Positions 50,944 to 60,869 of a DNA stretch of 64,000 nucleotides are shown in pieces (the first letter of the stretch is position 1; each line of letters opens with the position of its first letter). The translations under genes were made by a program, and so were the position numbers. A model generated the notes under the pieces. The model was not told the DNA's origin. It worked only from the letters and a program-made list of their open reading frames with translations, and searched no databases. The stretch is taken from positions 62,001 through 126,000 of the forward strand of contig JAATFP010000021.1 in NCBI GenBank assembly GCA_015655125.1, in the 5' to 3' direction. The stretch comes from Chitinophagales bacterium. Its GTDB lineage: Bacteria > Bacteroidota > Bacteroidia > Chitinophagales > Chitinophagaceae.

Positions 50944-53070
50944 TTGAGCAAAAATATAAATATAGCGTTGGTGGGCAACCCCAATAGTGGCAAATCGTCG
51001 CTGTTTAATGTGCTTACGGGATTGAATCAGAAAGTGGGAAATTTTCCGGGCGTGACGGTTGATAAAAAAACCGGTATTGCTTTAATAGGGGGAAATATTT
51101 CTGCCAACATCATCGACCTTCCCGGCACCTATAGTTTGTATCCGAAGCGTTCCGACGAATGGGTGGCCTATAAAGTGCTGCTTAACCAGGACGAATCCAT
51201 TAAGCCCGATATGGTATTGCTGGTAGCAGATGCCAGCAACCTGAAGAGAAACCTGCTGTTCTGCTCTCAGATCATCGATCTTAAAATACCGGTGGTGGTG
51301 GCTTTGACGATGATGGATCTTGCCAAGCAAAAAGGTACGCAAATAGATATTCCGGGCCTGGAGCGCGAACTTGGTGTGCCGATCGTAGCCATCAATCCGC
51401 GAAAAAACAAAGGCATCGCACCGTTGAAAAAGATCCTGGAATTTACCATTCAGAATTTTCCACAACCGCCGGCGCGCGACTTTATTGACAGTGGCCCGCT
51501 TGCACCGGAAGCGATCAAAGAGATACGGGAAATGATACCATCCACAAGCAGCTACCGGGCAATACATTACCTTATCAGCCATGAGCATTTTTCTTTTTCT
51601 GAAAAAGAACAGGAAACGATCGAGCAAATTGAGATCAGCAACAAGTTCAATCCCACACGAACACAGGCGGAAGAAATATTGCAACGATATGGCCGAATCC
51701 GCCATGTAATGCAGCAAACAGTTGTTGAAAATGACCCGCTTCAGAAATATTTATTTACTGAACGGATCGATAACATTTTATTACACCGCACCTGGGGTTA
51801 TGTGATATTGCTGGGCGTATTGTTCCTGCTGTTCCAATGCGTGTTTTGGGTTGCACAATTTCCGATGAACCTCATCGAATGGAGCTTCGCAGAATTGTCT
51901 GCCTGGCTCTCAGGAGTATTGCCCGGAGGATGGTTCAGTGATCTTTTCATCAACGGATTCATCGCCGGTATCGGCGGCATAGTAATATTCGTTCCGCAGA
52001 TCATGATCCTGTTCGGACTTGTTACACTACTGGAAGACACAGGATATATGGCGCGCATCAGCTTTCTTACAGATAAACTCATGCGAAAAGTTGGACTGAA
52101 TGGAAAAAGTGTAATGCCAATGATCAGTGGCTTCGCATGTGCCGTTCCGGCGATTATGAGTGCGCGGAACATCGAAAATAAAAAAGAGCGGTTGCTTACA
52201 ATCATGATAACACCACTGATGAGCTGCAGTGCGCGGTTACCTGTATATACCATTTTGATCGCCCTCGTAATTCCTTCCAAGCTTGTTGGAGGATTTTTGA
52301 GCTTACAAGGCTTGGTAATGATGGCGCTTTACCTGCTAGGAACATTGCTGGCGCTCATTGTGGCCTGGGTAATGAAATGGTTCATCAAAAGCACGGAAAG
52401 AAGTTTTTTTATTTTAGAATTGCCCACGTATCGCAGTCCGCGCTGGAAAAACGCAGTGTATACGATGATAGAGAAAGCACGTATTTTCGTTTTCCAGGCC
52501 GGGAAGGTAATCATCGTAATCAGTTTACTATTGTGGGCACTGAGTACTTATGGCCCTGCAAAAAAAATGGCTGCCGTTACAGCGAAATACGATGCCTTGA
52601 TGCAAAATGCAACGAACGATTCTACCAAAAGCGAATTAGAAAAAGAGCGCCGTACAGCTTTGCTGGAAAACTCTTATGCAGGTACAATGGGTAAATTTAT
52701 TGAACCCGGAATAAAGCCGCTCGGCTACGATTGGAAGATTGGCATTGCGCTCGTGACCTCTTTTGCCGCCCGCGAAGTATTTGTAGGAACAATGGCCACG
52801 CTTTACAGCGTTGGTGATGATGCCGATGAAAACAGCAGCACGCTTCGCGAAAAAATGCATGCCGCCGTTCGTGAAGACGGAACAAAAGTTTACACACTTG
52901 CCACCGGTTTATCACTGATGGTATTTTACGTAATTGCAATGCAATGTATGAGTACGCTTGCGATCGTAAAGCGGGAAACCCGCAGCTGGAAATGGCCGGC
53001 AATACAGTTTGCGTATATGACGGTGCTGGCGTATTTATTGAGTTTTGTGGTGTTCGAGATATTTAAGTAG
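50944..53070 (+). CDS. feoB: Ferrous iron transport protein B
   Basis: 708 residues from a TTG start at 50944, the only start consistent with the family (MSKNINIALVGNPNSGKSSL). The N-terminal GTPase has G1 GNPNSGKSS (10-18), G2 FPGVTVDKKTG, G3 DLPGTYSLYP and G4 TMMD. The membrane part has the two Gate regions, with ISGFACAVPAIMSARN and ITPLMSCSARLPVYTI. It imports Fe(II) across the inner membrane, powered by the GTPase. No feoA or feoC gene, and no FeoA domain, is fused or adjacent, which differs from many Bacteroidota. Confidence 0.95.
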   Translation: MSKNINIALVGNPNSGKSSLFNVLTGLNQKVGNFPGVTVDKKTGIALIGGNISANIIDLPGTYSLYPKRSDEWVAYKVLLNQDESIKPDMVLLVADASNLKRNLLFCSQIIDLKIPVVVALTMMDLAKQKGTQIDIPGLERELGVPIVAINPRKNKGIAPLKKILEFTIQNFPQPPARDFIDSGPLAPEAIKEIREMIPSTSSYRAIHYLISHEHFSFSEKEQETIEQIEISNKFNPTRTQAEEILQRYGRIRHVMQQTVVENDPLQKYLFTERIDNILLHRTWGYVILLGVLFLLFQCVFWVAQFPMNLIEWSFAELSAWLSGVLPGGWFSDLFINGFIAGIGGIVIFVPQIMILFGLVTLLEDTGYMARISFLTDKLMRKVGLNGKSVMPMISGFACAVPAIMSARNIENKKERLLTIMITPLMSCSARLPVYTILIALVIPSKLVGGFLSLQGLVMMALYLLGTLLALIVAWVMKWFIKSTERSFFILELPTYRSPRWKNAVYTMIEKARIFVFQAGKVIIVISLLLWALSTYGPAKKMAAVTAKYDALMQNATNDSTKSELEKERRTALLENSYAGTMGKFIEPGIKPLGYDWKIGIALVTSFAAREVFVGTMATLYSVGDDADENSSTLREKMHAAVREDGTKVYTLATGLSLMVFYVIAMQCMSTLAIVKRETRSWKWPAIQFAYMTVLAYLLSFVVFEIFK

Positions 53071-53153
53071 GGAACGGTGAATAGTCAAATCTTAAGAGCG
53101 TTTTATTTGGTGACTTTCTTATACTTTGAAACTTCGGTTTTTCACCATTCACG

Positions 53154-54299
53154 TTACCAGTCCACCGAATAGCTGACGCTGTTCTTCACCTGCGGATATA
53201 TCTTCCTGTACAACTCACTCAACACATCTTCCCGTCTTGGTGTATGATAACTTTGGTTGTTGATGATCGTCCAGTCTTCGTTGGTAAGTGCCCGGCTGTC
53301 GCCGCTGTAGCTCGCACGTTCTTCCTGCCAACGATAATCTTCTCGGAAATTGCGGAAGCTGATGCTTCTTCTTGTATGCAGATCGGTGATGTTCAATTCC
53401 ATATTTGCGGAAGCGATAAAACTCTGGCGGGAAATATTTACTGTCGCATATACTGTTTTGTAAATCGGTTTACCTGAAGTATCCGTTCCGTTGCGAACCT
53501 GTGCGTTCCTGTTTTGAACGTAATTATAAGCGGTCGGGTTTGGCAGGTTCATATCTCTCAAACGCAGATCCACGGCCCAATCCGGTTGAATATTGTCGCG
53601 ACGCGCTTCCCAATCTGTGTAAAACCTGGCAGCATATCTTCCGTTGCTGTTTGCAGTTTGAAGGTCGCGGACCAATGTTTGCTGAAAATATTCGTTACTG
53701 TAATTATAACCTGAATTTCCCCAACCGCTGTTGAAGAAAAATGAATTGTCCTGCACCGGATTCACCACCACATTTACTATCGAAAGATCATATGCATTGT
53801 TCATTTGTTCCTTTGCATCTTTAAAACCGGGAACAAATTTGTCGGATTTTTGAAAATAACCATAGGCTTTTTTCGCGTTATCGCGACCGTCTTTATTGAT
53901 ATAGCTTTCGCCTTCGGCGTAATATTCCTGGGCGGCCTGTTGTTTTGATTCGAGAAGATCGGCGCTGTAATTTTGTGGCGTTACCAAACGAAATGCAGGT
54001 GTTGAATTGATAATGGCATTATAAGCCGACTGCAGCTGATCATATTCCGAAATGATTTTTTCCCAACGGGAAATATCCCGGCCGTTTTTATAAGATGCGA
54101 TTTTTGCCAGGTGCGCTTTCTGGATATTGGAATATAAGATCGGAACGGCAGCCAGCGCATTTTCATCGGTCTGACTCTTGTTGAGTTTTTTTACGGCATC
54201 CTGCAATGCGCGGTCCTCATTGCTTCTTTCGAGATAATTCTTTTTGCTGCAGGCGGCCAGTAAGATGACGGCGGTCAATAAGTGTATAAATCTTTTCAT
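53154..54299 (-). CDS. Hypothetical lipoprotein, helical
   Basis: 381 residues from the ATG at 54299 (one other start is 6 bp upstream). Lipoprotein signal MKRFIHLLTAVILLAAC. The first half is helical, with repeats resembling TPR-like helices (YAEGESYINKDGRDNAKKAY). The second half has beta-rich content (YNYSNEYFQQTLVRDLQTAN; YATVNISRQSFIASANMEL). No family recognised. Possibly an outer-membrane-attached assembly or binding protein. Confidence 0.75.
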   Translation of the reverse strand: MKRFIHLLTAVILLAACSKKNYLERSNEDRALQDAVKKLNKSQTDENALAAVPILYSNIQKAHLAKIASYKNGRDISRWEKIISEYDQLQSAYNAIINSTPAFRLVTPQNYSADLLESKQQAAQEYYAEGESYINKDGRDNAKKAYGYFQKSDKFVPGFKDAKEQMNNAYDLSIVNVVVNPVQDNSFFFNSGWGNSGYNYSNEYFQQTLVRDLQTANSNGRYAARFYTDWEARRDNIQPDWAVDLRLRDMNLPNPTAYNYVQNRNAQVRNGTDTSGKPIYKTVYATVNISRQSFIASANMELNITDLHTRRSISFRNFREDYRWQEERASYSGDSRALTNEDWTIINNQSYHTPRREDVLSELYRKIYPQVKNSVSYSVDW

Positions 54300-54305
54300 A
54301 ACCAA

Positions 54306-54866
54306 AGGTTTTATAAAACTATTACGGTCACAATAACCGAAAGTTACATGTGCAGGATACGCCTTACATAATCTTTAACAGGGTAAAAATAGGCAAATGA
54401 TATTTGGTAAATCGCTTGCATCGATTACCGGAGGTTTTATTTAGCCTTCGGCTAAATGACAGGAATACGGATTATTACGATCGTTATGGTTTTGACCGAT
54501 AAAATCTAAACCCGATTATAACGATCATAAAAATCTGTTTTTCTGCTGATTTCAGTGAAGCCGAAATCTCAATTTTTCAGCATATTGGACTCAATTCTTT
54601 ACCGTTGATATTATTTATTCTACCATTTATCCCAATCAGATAAAATTTTCTGCGAAAGCAAAATGTATTCAAATAAAACATTTTCAATTAGTTATATAAT
54701 AATCGACACCCAATTGACTGCCAACTACTTTAAAATAAATGGTATTATGTGTTGCATAGTACTAAAAACATGTTATCTTTGTTTTGTCAATGGGACGGAT
54801 CGCTTCCGGAAGATGATCGGGAACAGAGACTAAAGTACAGCCATGAATTTTTTAAAACGTTAAGCC
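54306..54866. other. 561-bp region between the lipoprotein and PadR genes
   Basis: No gene. Holds two small hairpins: ATTTAGCC-TTC-GGCTAAAT at 54439-54457 and GATCGTTAT/ATAACGATC at 54479-54526. It also holds the consensus promoter and operator-like site of the PadR gene at 54752-54781. The middle is very AT-rich. Confidence 0.6.
54752..54781 (+). promoter_or_regulatory. Consensus promoter of padR with a TAGTACTA palindrome
   Basis: TTG (54752-54754), 19-nt spacer, TATCTTTG (54774-54781): the best promoter in the window. Within the spacer lies TAGTACTA (54757-54764), a perfect 8-bp palindrome in the ideal place for a repressor. PadR proteins commonly repress their own operon, so this is a candidate operator. 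Confidence 0.75.
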
Positions 54867-55193
54867 ATGAACATCGATAACACAGCCAGCCAGATGCGGA
54901 AGGGAGTTTTGGAGTTCTGTATCTTATCGGTGATAAAACAAGGAGAAGCTTATCCTTCTGATATCATCGATAAAATGAAAGGGGCCAATCTGAACATTTT
55001 TGAAGGAACCCTTTATCCATTATTAACAAGGCTCAAAAATGCAGAATTTCTCACCTACCGATGGGTAGAAAGCAATAGCGGGCCGCCGCGGAAATATTTT
55101 TCGCTTACAGAAAAAGGCGCAAAATTCTATAAAGAACTCGAAGCTACCTGGAACGAACTTGCGAATGCTGTTCAATCCATTACCAAAACCTGA
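54867..55193 (+). CDS. PadR family transcriptional regulator
   Basis: 108 residues: the winged helix of PadR proteins, with MRKGVLEFCILSVIKQGEAY, then IIDKMKGANLNIFEGTLYPL, LTRLKNAEFLTYRWVE and SGPPRKYFSLTEKGAKFY. The short C-terminal helix is the dimer interface. It sits 118 bp before the PspC gene, a pairing found in many Bacteroidota. Likely represses both genes, released by an unknown signal, perhaps membrane stress. Confidence 0.93.
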   Translation: MNIDNTASQMRKGVLEFCILSVIKQGEAYPSDIIDKMKGANLNIFEGTLYPLLTRLKNAEFLTYRWVESNSGPPRKYFSLTEKGAKFYKELEATWNELANAVQSITKT

Positions 55194-55310
55194 CCGGATC
55201 AAACAACCATACAAAGTATAGCCATGCTTTTCACGGTTGCAACTTCAACTAGAGAAACAACATTTTAAAGTTTCCGCCAGCGGAAGCAACAAAAACCCAA
55301 TTATTACGCC

Positions 55311-57548
55311 ATGAAACAAGTAATAAATATCAACTTCCAGGGTAGAGTGGTGCCAATAGAACAAACGGCCTACGATGCACTGAAACAATATATCGAAAGT
55401 CTCAACCGATTCTTTGCCAATGAGGAAGGTCGTGAGGAAATTGTGAACGACATTGAAAACCGAATTGCCGAACTTTTTCAGCAAAGATTAAAAGACGGTG
55501 TTTCCTGCATTACCGATGACGATGTATCAGCCATCATGAAAAGCATGGGTCGCCCGGAAGATTTCGAATCGGAAGACGGCACCGCAGCTTCTGCGTCCGG
55601 CAGCACAACAAAAGAAAGCTCCGAAGAAAAAGCATTTGATGCCACAGCCTTTTCCAAAGGTGGCCACAGAAGGCTTTTCCGCGATGAAAACAACAAGGTC
55701 CTCGGTGGCGTTTGTAGCGGTCTTGCTAACTACCTCGGCATCGACACGGTGGTAGTAAGGATCCTGTTCGTACTGCTTTCCGGCGTTGCATTGGTTCCAT
55801 ACATCATCCTTTGGGTAGTGATACCAAGTACGGCCACCACGCAGATCGGAAGCATGCGTAAGAGACTTTTCCGCGATATGGAAAACAAATATGTTGCGGG
55901 TGTAGCGAGCGGACTGGCAAATTATTTCGGTATCAATGTATGGATCCCACGCCTGCTTTTTCTCCTGCCTTTTCTTTCATTCGTTGACAGGTGGAACCAT
56001 TGGGGCAACTTCGATTTTCCGGGTTTTTTGAGATTCGGTTTTAGTCCTGGCTCTTTGATGGTGTACATCATCCTTTGGCTGGTGATTCCTGAAGCAACGA
56101 CAACCTCCGAAAAACTGGAAATGAAAGGGGAAAAAGTGGACATGAATTCCATCAAAAATTCTGTGATGGAAGAAATGAAAGGCGTACACGAAAGAGCAAC
56201 CAAACTCGGCCTTGAAGCAAAAGCGATCGCGAAAGAAAAAGGAAAAATCTTTGCCAGCGAAGTAACTGCTGTTGGAAGAAGAGGCGGTAACGGGTTTGGA
56301 AATGCCATCGCATTGGTAGTAAAGATCTTTGTGTATTTCATCCTTGGAACGATCGGCTTCTTTCTGGTAGTTGGCTTATTTTTCCTGGCCATTGGTTCCA
56401 TAGGAATATTTCCTTTAAAAGATTTCGTGTTAACGAGCGGCTGGCAGAATGCTTATGCCTGGGGTACATTGATATTTTTCATTTTCGTTCCGGTAATTGG
56501 CGTCATCACCTGGATCATCCGTAAGATTGCAAAGATCAGAACAGGTTCTACTCTGATGGCAACAACTTTCAGCGGCCTTTGGGTGATCGGTTGGGTTTCT
56601 GTGGTAATGCTCTGCACTTCGGTTACAAACGATTTCAGAAGGGAAAACAATTTCAGCCCACAGGAAGTACGGCTCACAAACCCTGGCGTGAACAAACTGA
56701 TCGTATCTGCACAAGGACCTATGGACGAATTCAGAAGACAAACGTTCTTCAGGTTTCAACCATTTGCAAACATCGATGACGATACAGCTGTGGTAAGAAA
56801 CATCACCATCAATATTTTCAAATCCACTACCGATAGTTTTCGTGTAACGCTGTTGAAGGTTGCCAATGGTCGTAAAAGAGCGTTTGCCGATACAGCGGCC
56901 GCATTAATCAGGTTCAATGTTGCGCAGCAAGACAGCGTTCTAACGATCGACAAGGGAATTGCGATCAATAAAGATGACAAGTTTCGCAACCAGCAGGTGG
57001 TGTTGAACATCTACGTTCCGGTGGGCAAACAGATACGCATCGATGGAAGCGTACCGGATTGGGGCGGCGTTCACATCAATGGTCTCGGCATCAGCGACCG
57101 CACCTGGGATTTCGAAAGCGAAAACGCATCGAAAGGCTGGAGACGCAATGTGGATTACATCATGAAAGCAGATGGTTTGTATACCTTGTCCGGTCAGCGC
57201 GCAGAAGACCACGATGATAACTGGGGCCGGAGGAGAACAAAAACGATCATTACCAAAGATGGCGTTACGGTGGAAGAACGTTATGATGACGACAACAGCG
57301 ACAATGACAATTATCGTTACGACCAGAATGACTCCGTAATTAAAATGAGTATCGATTCAGTAAAAGATAAATTGAAGCTTGACCGGCAACGTGTTGCAGA
57401 TTCGATCAAAAAATCGATTGAAAAATCAAGGCTCGATATCGAAAAAGCCAATAAAGAGCTCGAAAAATTAAATAAAAAAACAGAGGGAACTACAGCAATG
57501 AATTTCCCTGTTTTACAGGCATACAATCCTATGTTGATGATGAATTAA
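55311..57548 (+). CDS. Membrane protein with two PspC domains
   Basis: 745 residues. A cytoplasmic N-terminal domain (1-85, MKQVININFQGRVVPIEQTA) with a predicted regulatory fold, then two PspC domains (about 120-173 and 184-261, each RLFRD...GGVCSGLANYLGI and GVASGLANYFGIN). Further membrane helices follow (about 335-360, 385-410, 435-455), then an extracytoplasmic beta domain (about 465-650) and a C-terminal charged coiled coil (about 680-725). PspC domains sense envelope damage in the phage-shock response. Behind padR, it is likely part of a membrane-stress circuit. Confidence 0.88.
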   Translation: MKQVININFQGRVVPIEQTAYDALKQYIESLNRFFANEEGREEIVNDIENRIAELFQQRLKDGVSCITDDDVSAIMKSMGRPEDFESEDGTAASASGSTTKESSEEKAFDATAFSKGGHRRLFRDENNKVLGGVCSGLANYLGIDTVVVRILFVLLSGVALVPYIILWVVIPSTATTQIGSMRKRLFRDMENKYVAGVASGLANYFGINVWIPRLLFLLPFLSFVDRWNHWGNFDFPGFLRFGFSPGSLMVYIILWLVIPEATTTSEKLEMKGEKVDMNSIKNSVMEEMKGVHERATKLGLEAKAIAKEKGKIFASEVTAVGRRGGNGFGNAIALVVKIFVYFILGTIGFFLVVGLFFLAIGSIGIFPLKDFVLTSGWQNAYAWGTLIFFIFVPVIGVITWIIRKIAKIRTGSTLMATTFSGLWVIGWVSVVMLCTSVTNDFRRENNFSPQEVRLTNPGVNKLIVSAQGPMDEFRRQTFFRFQPFANIDDDTAVVRNITINIFKSTTDSFRVTLLKVANGRKRAFADTAAALIRFNVAQQDSVLTIDKGIAINKDDKFRNQQVVLNIYVPVGKQIRIDGSVPDWGGVHINGLGISDRTWDFESENASKGWRRNVDYIMKADGLYTLSGQRAEDHDDNWGRRRTKTIITKDGVTVEERYDDDNSDNDNYRYDQNDSVIKMSIDSVKDKLKLDRQRVADSIKKSIEKSRLDIEKANKELEKLNKKTEGTTAMNFPVLQAYNPMLMMN

Positions 57549-57588
57549 ACGCGTTTCAATAGTTGAGTTGAAGTTGAAGCAAACACAC

Positions 57589-57614
57589 GTCCCGCCTTTT
57601 CAGGCGGGATTTTT
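57589..57614 (+). terminator. Terminator after the PspC gene
   Basis: TCCCGCC-TTTTCA-GGCGGGA followed by TTTTTT. A 7-bp GC stem, 41 nt past the stop codon. Confidence 0.85.
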
Positions 57615-57665
57615 TAAGGTTGTCAACCTTTTCATTTGTCAACAAAATCCGTGCACTCCATGGCT

Positions 57666-57673
57666 TACCTTTG
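57666..57673 (+). promoter_or_regulatory. Promoter of the methyltransferase gene, 4 nt before ATG
   Basis: TACCTTTG then AGAA and the ATG at 57678. The upstream AATCCGTGC and GGCTTACC resemble a worn copy of the AATCTGTG repeat. This is the third gene with the 4-nt spacing. Confidence 0.6.
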
Positions 57674-57677
57674 AGAA

Positions 57678-58421
57678 ATGAAAGACAACTTCTCCACTCA
57701 ATCCGACTCGTATTCAAAATATCGCCCCGGATATCCATTGGAACTGTTTGATTATATTTTAAAACAGGTGAAACATCCAACTCTTGCATGGGATTGCGCC
57801 ACGGGCAATGGCCAGGCTGCAAAAGAATTGAGCCGCCATTTTGACGAAGTATATGCTACAGACATCAGCGAAAAGCAATTGAACAATGCGGTACAGGCAC
57901 CCAATATTATCTATAAAAAAGAAACAGCCGAAAAGACGCTGCTGGCGGACGCTTCCGTAGATCTGATCACGGTTGCGCAGGCATTGCACTGGTTTGATTT
58001 TGATCTATTTTATGCAGAAGTGAAACGGGTGAGTAAGCCCGGCGGAATCATCGCCGTATGGACCTATAGTTTATTGTCTATCAATCCGGAGATAGATGCG
58101 TTGATAAACGAATATCATTTCAATACCTTGAAAAAGTATTGGGACGCTGAAAGAGCTTATGTTGATGATGGATATTCTACCATTCCATTTCCATTCAAAC
58201 AGATAGGCGATCCGGGTTTTGAAATAAAACTTCGCTGGACAATAGAAGAACCGGAAGGATATTTTTATACCTGGAGCGCTGCGCAAAAATACCTTGTTCA
58301 AAACGGCTACAGCCCGGTTCCAGAATTGATGGCTGAAATAAAAAAATCATGGCCGGTGAGTGAAGTGCTGCCTATCCGCTTTCCCATCTATTTAAAAATA
58401 GGCCGGGTGAATGAGGTGTAG
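57678..58421 (+). CDS. Class I SAM-dependent methyltransferase
   Basis: 247 residues. The SAM site is visible: WDCATGNGQAAKELSRHFDEVYATDISEKQL in part (motif I CATGNGQAA near 42, acidic D in YATDIS near 64), then VDLITVAQALHWFDFDLF and SKPGGIIAVWTY. The small-molecule methyltransferase 11 family is the best match. Substrate unknown. The preceding gene is unrelated and terminates before it. Confidence 0.88.
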   Translation: MKDNFSTQSDSYSKYRPGYPLELFDYILKQVKHPTLAWDCATGNGQAAKELSRHFDEVYATDISEKQLNNAVQAPNIIYKKETAEKTLLADASVDLITVAQALHWFDFDLFYAEVKRVSKPGGIIAVWTYSLLSINPEIDALINEYHFNTLKKYWDAERAYVDDGYSTIPFPFKQIGDPGFEIKLRWTIEEPEGYFYTWSAAQKYLVQNGYSPVPELMAEIKKSWPVSEVLPIRFPIYLKIGRVNEV

Positions 58422-58455
58422 GCTTAGAGATTAGTTATTAGGGTTATTGATGCCG

Positions 58456-58532
58456 TGATTGTGAGCGAAGCATAGTAATCTTATTACGTATTTCAAAGGT
58501 AATATGAGATTGACGCGCTTCGCTCGCAACGA
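58456..58532. repeat. Inverted repeat GTGAGCGAAGC family
   Basis: Arms 58456-58481 and 58507-58532 (right arm inverted) share about 18 of 26 positions, centred on GAGCGAAGC/GCTTCGCTC. A further outer match occurs between TTAGAGATTAG (about 58424) and AATCTCTAAA (about 58556). Looks like a dispersed palindromic element of the kind common in Bacteroidota. It lies between the methyltransferase and gcvT genes. Confidence 0.6.
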
Positions 58533-58581
58533 GAAACAAAAAACCTCTGAACCCCAATCTCTAAACCCTAAACTTTTTATT

Positions 58582-58589
58582 TACATTTG
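58582..58589 (+). promoter_or_regulatory. Putative -7 element of gcvT-comB
   Basis: TACATTTG, 36 nt before the gcvT ATG. No clear -33. Confidence 0.5.
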
Positions 58590-58625
58590 CGCCGGTCCCG
58601 TCATTATAAATTATAATAATAAAAA

Positions 58626-59711
58626 ATGAAGAATACTCCTTTTACACAAAAACATATCGCGTTGGGCGCAAAGATGGCCGAATTCGCAGGTTACAATATG
58701 CCCATTTCTTACAGCGGCATCAACGATGAACATGCCACAGTAAGAGCTAATGCCGGTGTGTTCGATGTAAGCCACATGGGGGAATTTATTTTGAAAGGCC
58801 CGCAGGCTGTTGAGTTGCTTCAACGCATTACTACCAACGACGTTTCAAAACTTACTGTAGGAAAGGCGCAATACAGTTGTCTTCCAAACAAGGAAGGCGG
58901 AATCGTAGACGATCTGCTGGTATATTGCCTCGAAGAAAACAATGCATATATGCTGGTGGTGAATGCGAGCAACATAGAAAAAGATTGGAAGTGGATAGAG
59001 TCGTTCAATACCAATAACGTAGAAATGCACAACATTTCTGAAAAGACCTGTTTGTTGGCCATTCAAGGCCCGAATGCTACCAGGATCCTGCAGCCGCTAA
59101 CCGACGTGGATATCCTTAATCTTAAATATTATACGTTTGCCAAAGGCAGGTTTGCAGGTGTTGAAAATGTACTTATCAGCGCCACGGGTTATACAGGATC
59201 CGGAGGCGTGGAAATCTATTTTGAAAATAAAGATGACGCCGCCAATATCATCTGGGATGCAATCTTCGGTACCGGCGCCGCTCAGGGCATCAAGCCGATA
59301 GGGCTGGGCGCAAGGGATACGCTCCGGCTGGAAATGGGGTTTTGCCTATATGGAAACGACATCGACGATACCACATCGCCAATCGAAGCCGGACTTGGCT
59401 GGATAACGAAATTCGCGAAAGATTTTAATTCGAAAGAAATATTTGAAAAACAAAAGGCCGCCGGTCCTAAAAAAAAGCTGGTTGGTTTTGAAATGATCGA
59501 AAAAGGGATCGCGCGCCAGCATTACGATATCAAGGATTTTGAAGGTGCGATCATTGGCCGTGTTACTTCCGGAACGCAATCGCCGAGCCTTGGAAAAGCA
59601 ATTGCAATGGGATACGTGGATGTACAATATACTTCTGTAGACAGCGAAATTTATATCAGCATCCGCAATACTTTATTAAAAGCAAAAGTGGTAAAGATCC
59701 CGTTCGTATAA
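58626..59711 (+). CDS. gcvT: Aminomethyltransferase (glycine cleavage T protein)
   Basis: 361 residues, full-length. Motifs: [58 protein letters not shown] and [18 protein letters not shown], all characteristic of the T protein. It transfers the methylene group of glycine from the P/H proteins to tetrahydrofolate. Genes for gcvP and gcvH are not in the window. It precedes comB by 36 bp, probably cotranscribed. Confidence 0.96.
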   Translation: MKNTPFTQKHIALGAKMAEFAGYNMPISYSGINDEHATVRANAGVFDVSHMGEFILKGPQAVELLQRITTNDVSKLTVGKAQYSCLPNKEGGIVDDLLVYCLEENNAYMLVVNASNIEKDWKWIESFNTNNVEMHNISEKTCLLAIQGPNATRILQPLTDVDILNLKYYTFAKGRFAGVENVLISATGYTGSGGVEIYFENKDDAANIIWDAIFGTGAAQGIKPIGLGARDTLRLEMGFCLYGNDIDDTTSPIEAGLGWITKFAKDFNSKEIFEKQKAAGPKKKLVGFEMIEKGIARQHYDIKDFEGAIIGRVTSGTQSPSLGKAIAMGYVDVQYTSVDSEIYISIRNTLLKAKVVKIPFV

Positions 59712-59747
59712 AGTTTTTTCTTCAATGGAAAACAATACTACAGCAAC

Positions 59748-60488
59748 ATGAGCAGTAACGACAAACCAGCATTATATACCAGTCTTTCTCCGGCATTGCT
59801 GCATCTGTATGATGTGAGCAGCAGCATCGTTGTGATCATTGATGTTTTGCGCGCTACAAGTACGATCGCTACAGCGTTGCACAACGGAGCAAAAAGTATT
59901 ATTCCGGTGGACAGCGTTGCCGAATGTATCCGCATCGGTAAGCAGATCGATGCCATCACCGCCGGCGAACGCGATGGCCAGGTGGCAGAAGGGCTGCAAT
60001 ATGGCAATTCGCCCTTTGAATATCCGAACGATTTTATCGGCGAAAAAACGCTGGTGCTTACTACCACCAACGGCACTAAATTGCTGCATATGGCGCTAGA
60101 CAAAGGAGCCCGCGAAATCGTGACCGGATCGTTTCCTAACCTTTCCGCTGTTTGCGATTTTTTGATTAAGAGCAAACAAAACGTGATCCTTGGCTGCGCT
60201 GCCTGGAAAGATCGCGTGAACATCGAAGACACGCTGTTTGCAGGCGCAGTGATTGAAAAAGTAAAGGAACATTTCAACATTAATTGCGACTCATCACAGA
60301 TAGCAAATTCGTTGTACAATGAAGCTAAAAACGATCTGTATGAATTTATGAAGAAAAAGAATGCGTCGCATTACCATCGCCTCAGCAACTTTGGATTGGA
60401 AAAAGACATCCGCTATTGTCTTACGCCCGATGGCGCCAATGTGCTGCCGATCTACCGGGATGGGAAATTGAGCGTGGGCGAATGGTGA
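59748..60488 (+). CDS. comB: 2-phosphosulfolactate phosphatase (ComB-like)
   Basis: 246 residues. The signature VVIIDVLRATSTIATALHNG near the start holds the metal-binding Asp, and TNGTKLLHMALDKGAREIVTGSF, VILGCAAWKDRVNIEDTLFAGAVI fit the ComB family. The enzyme dephosphorylates 2-phosphosulfolactate in coenzyme M or sulfolactate routes. In Bacteroidota it presumably serves sulfonolipid or sulfolactate metabolism, as no coenzyme M is made; that is inference. Paired with gcvT by position only. Confidence 0.9.
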   Translation: MSSNDKPALYTSLSPALLHLYDVSSSIVVIIDVLRATSTIATALHNGAKSIIPVDSVAECIRIGKQIDAITAGERDGQVAEGLQYGNSPFEYPNDFIGEKTLVLTTTNGTKLLHMALDKGAREIVTGSFPNLSAVCDFLIKSKQNVILGCAAWKDRVNIEDTLFAGAVIEKVKEHFNINCDSSQIANSLYNEAKNDLYEFMKKKNASHYHRLSNFGLEKDIRYCLTPDGANVLPIYRDGKLSVGEW

Positions 60489-60869
60489 AATCTTCAAAAA
60501 CGTATTCTGTTTTGATTCCCTCTCTGATAATTTAAGCCTCGGTTTTACCGTGGACAAAATACTCAATAAAGTTTTCAGCGGAAGATAAATGCTGAAACTC
60601 TGCGAGATCTCTGTTGTTTCAATTTTCTGCGGTGAAACCGACGCTATAAATATTACAAAGAAGCCCATCTCAAAAACGCAATGGAAGATTTCCTCATCGA
60701 CCATGCACTTTTAACAAGTTTTTCTCCACAAACTTTCAATTTCCCGCCAAAGGCTCGATATTTTTCCTTTACTTTTGCAAATTGCCCTTTTCAGAACCAA
60801 CACTTTCGCAGCAAGCCACGGTAAAGCTCAGGAGCAATTGAAATTAATTGTTTCAATAAAACCATCAAC
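60489..60869. other. 381-bp region before the SNF2 gene
   Basis: No gene. Contains CTCTGCGAGATCTCTG and TTCTGCGGTGAAA (about 60599-60645), which look like a different dispersed repeat, and a -7 element TACTTTTG at 60770-60777, 92 nt before the next start. Confidence 0.5.
60770..60777 (+). promoter_or_regulatory. Putative -7 element of the SNF2 gene
   Basis: TACTTTTG; the downstream TTG start is 92 nt away. No clear -33. Confidence 0.45.
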
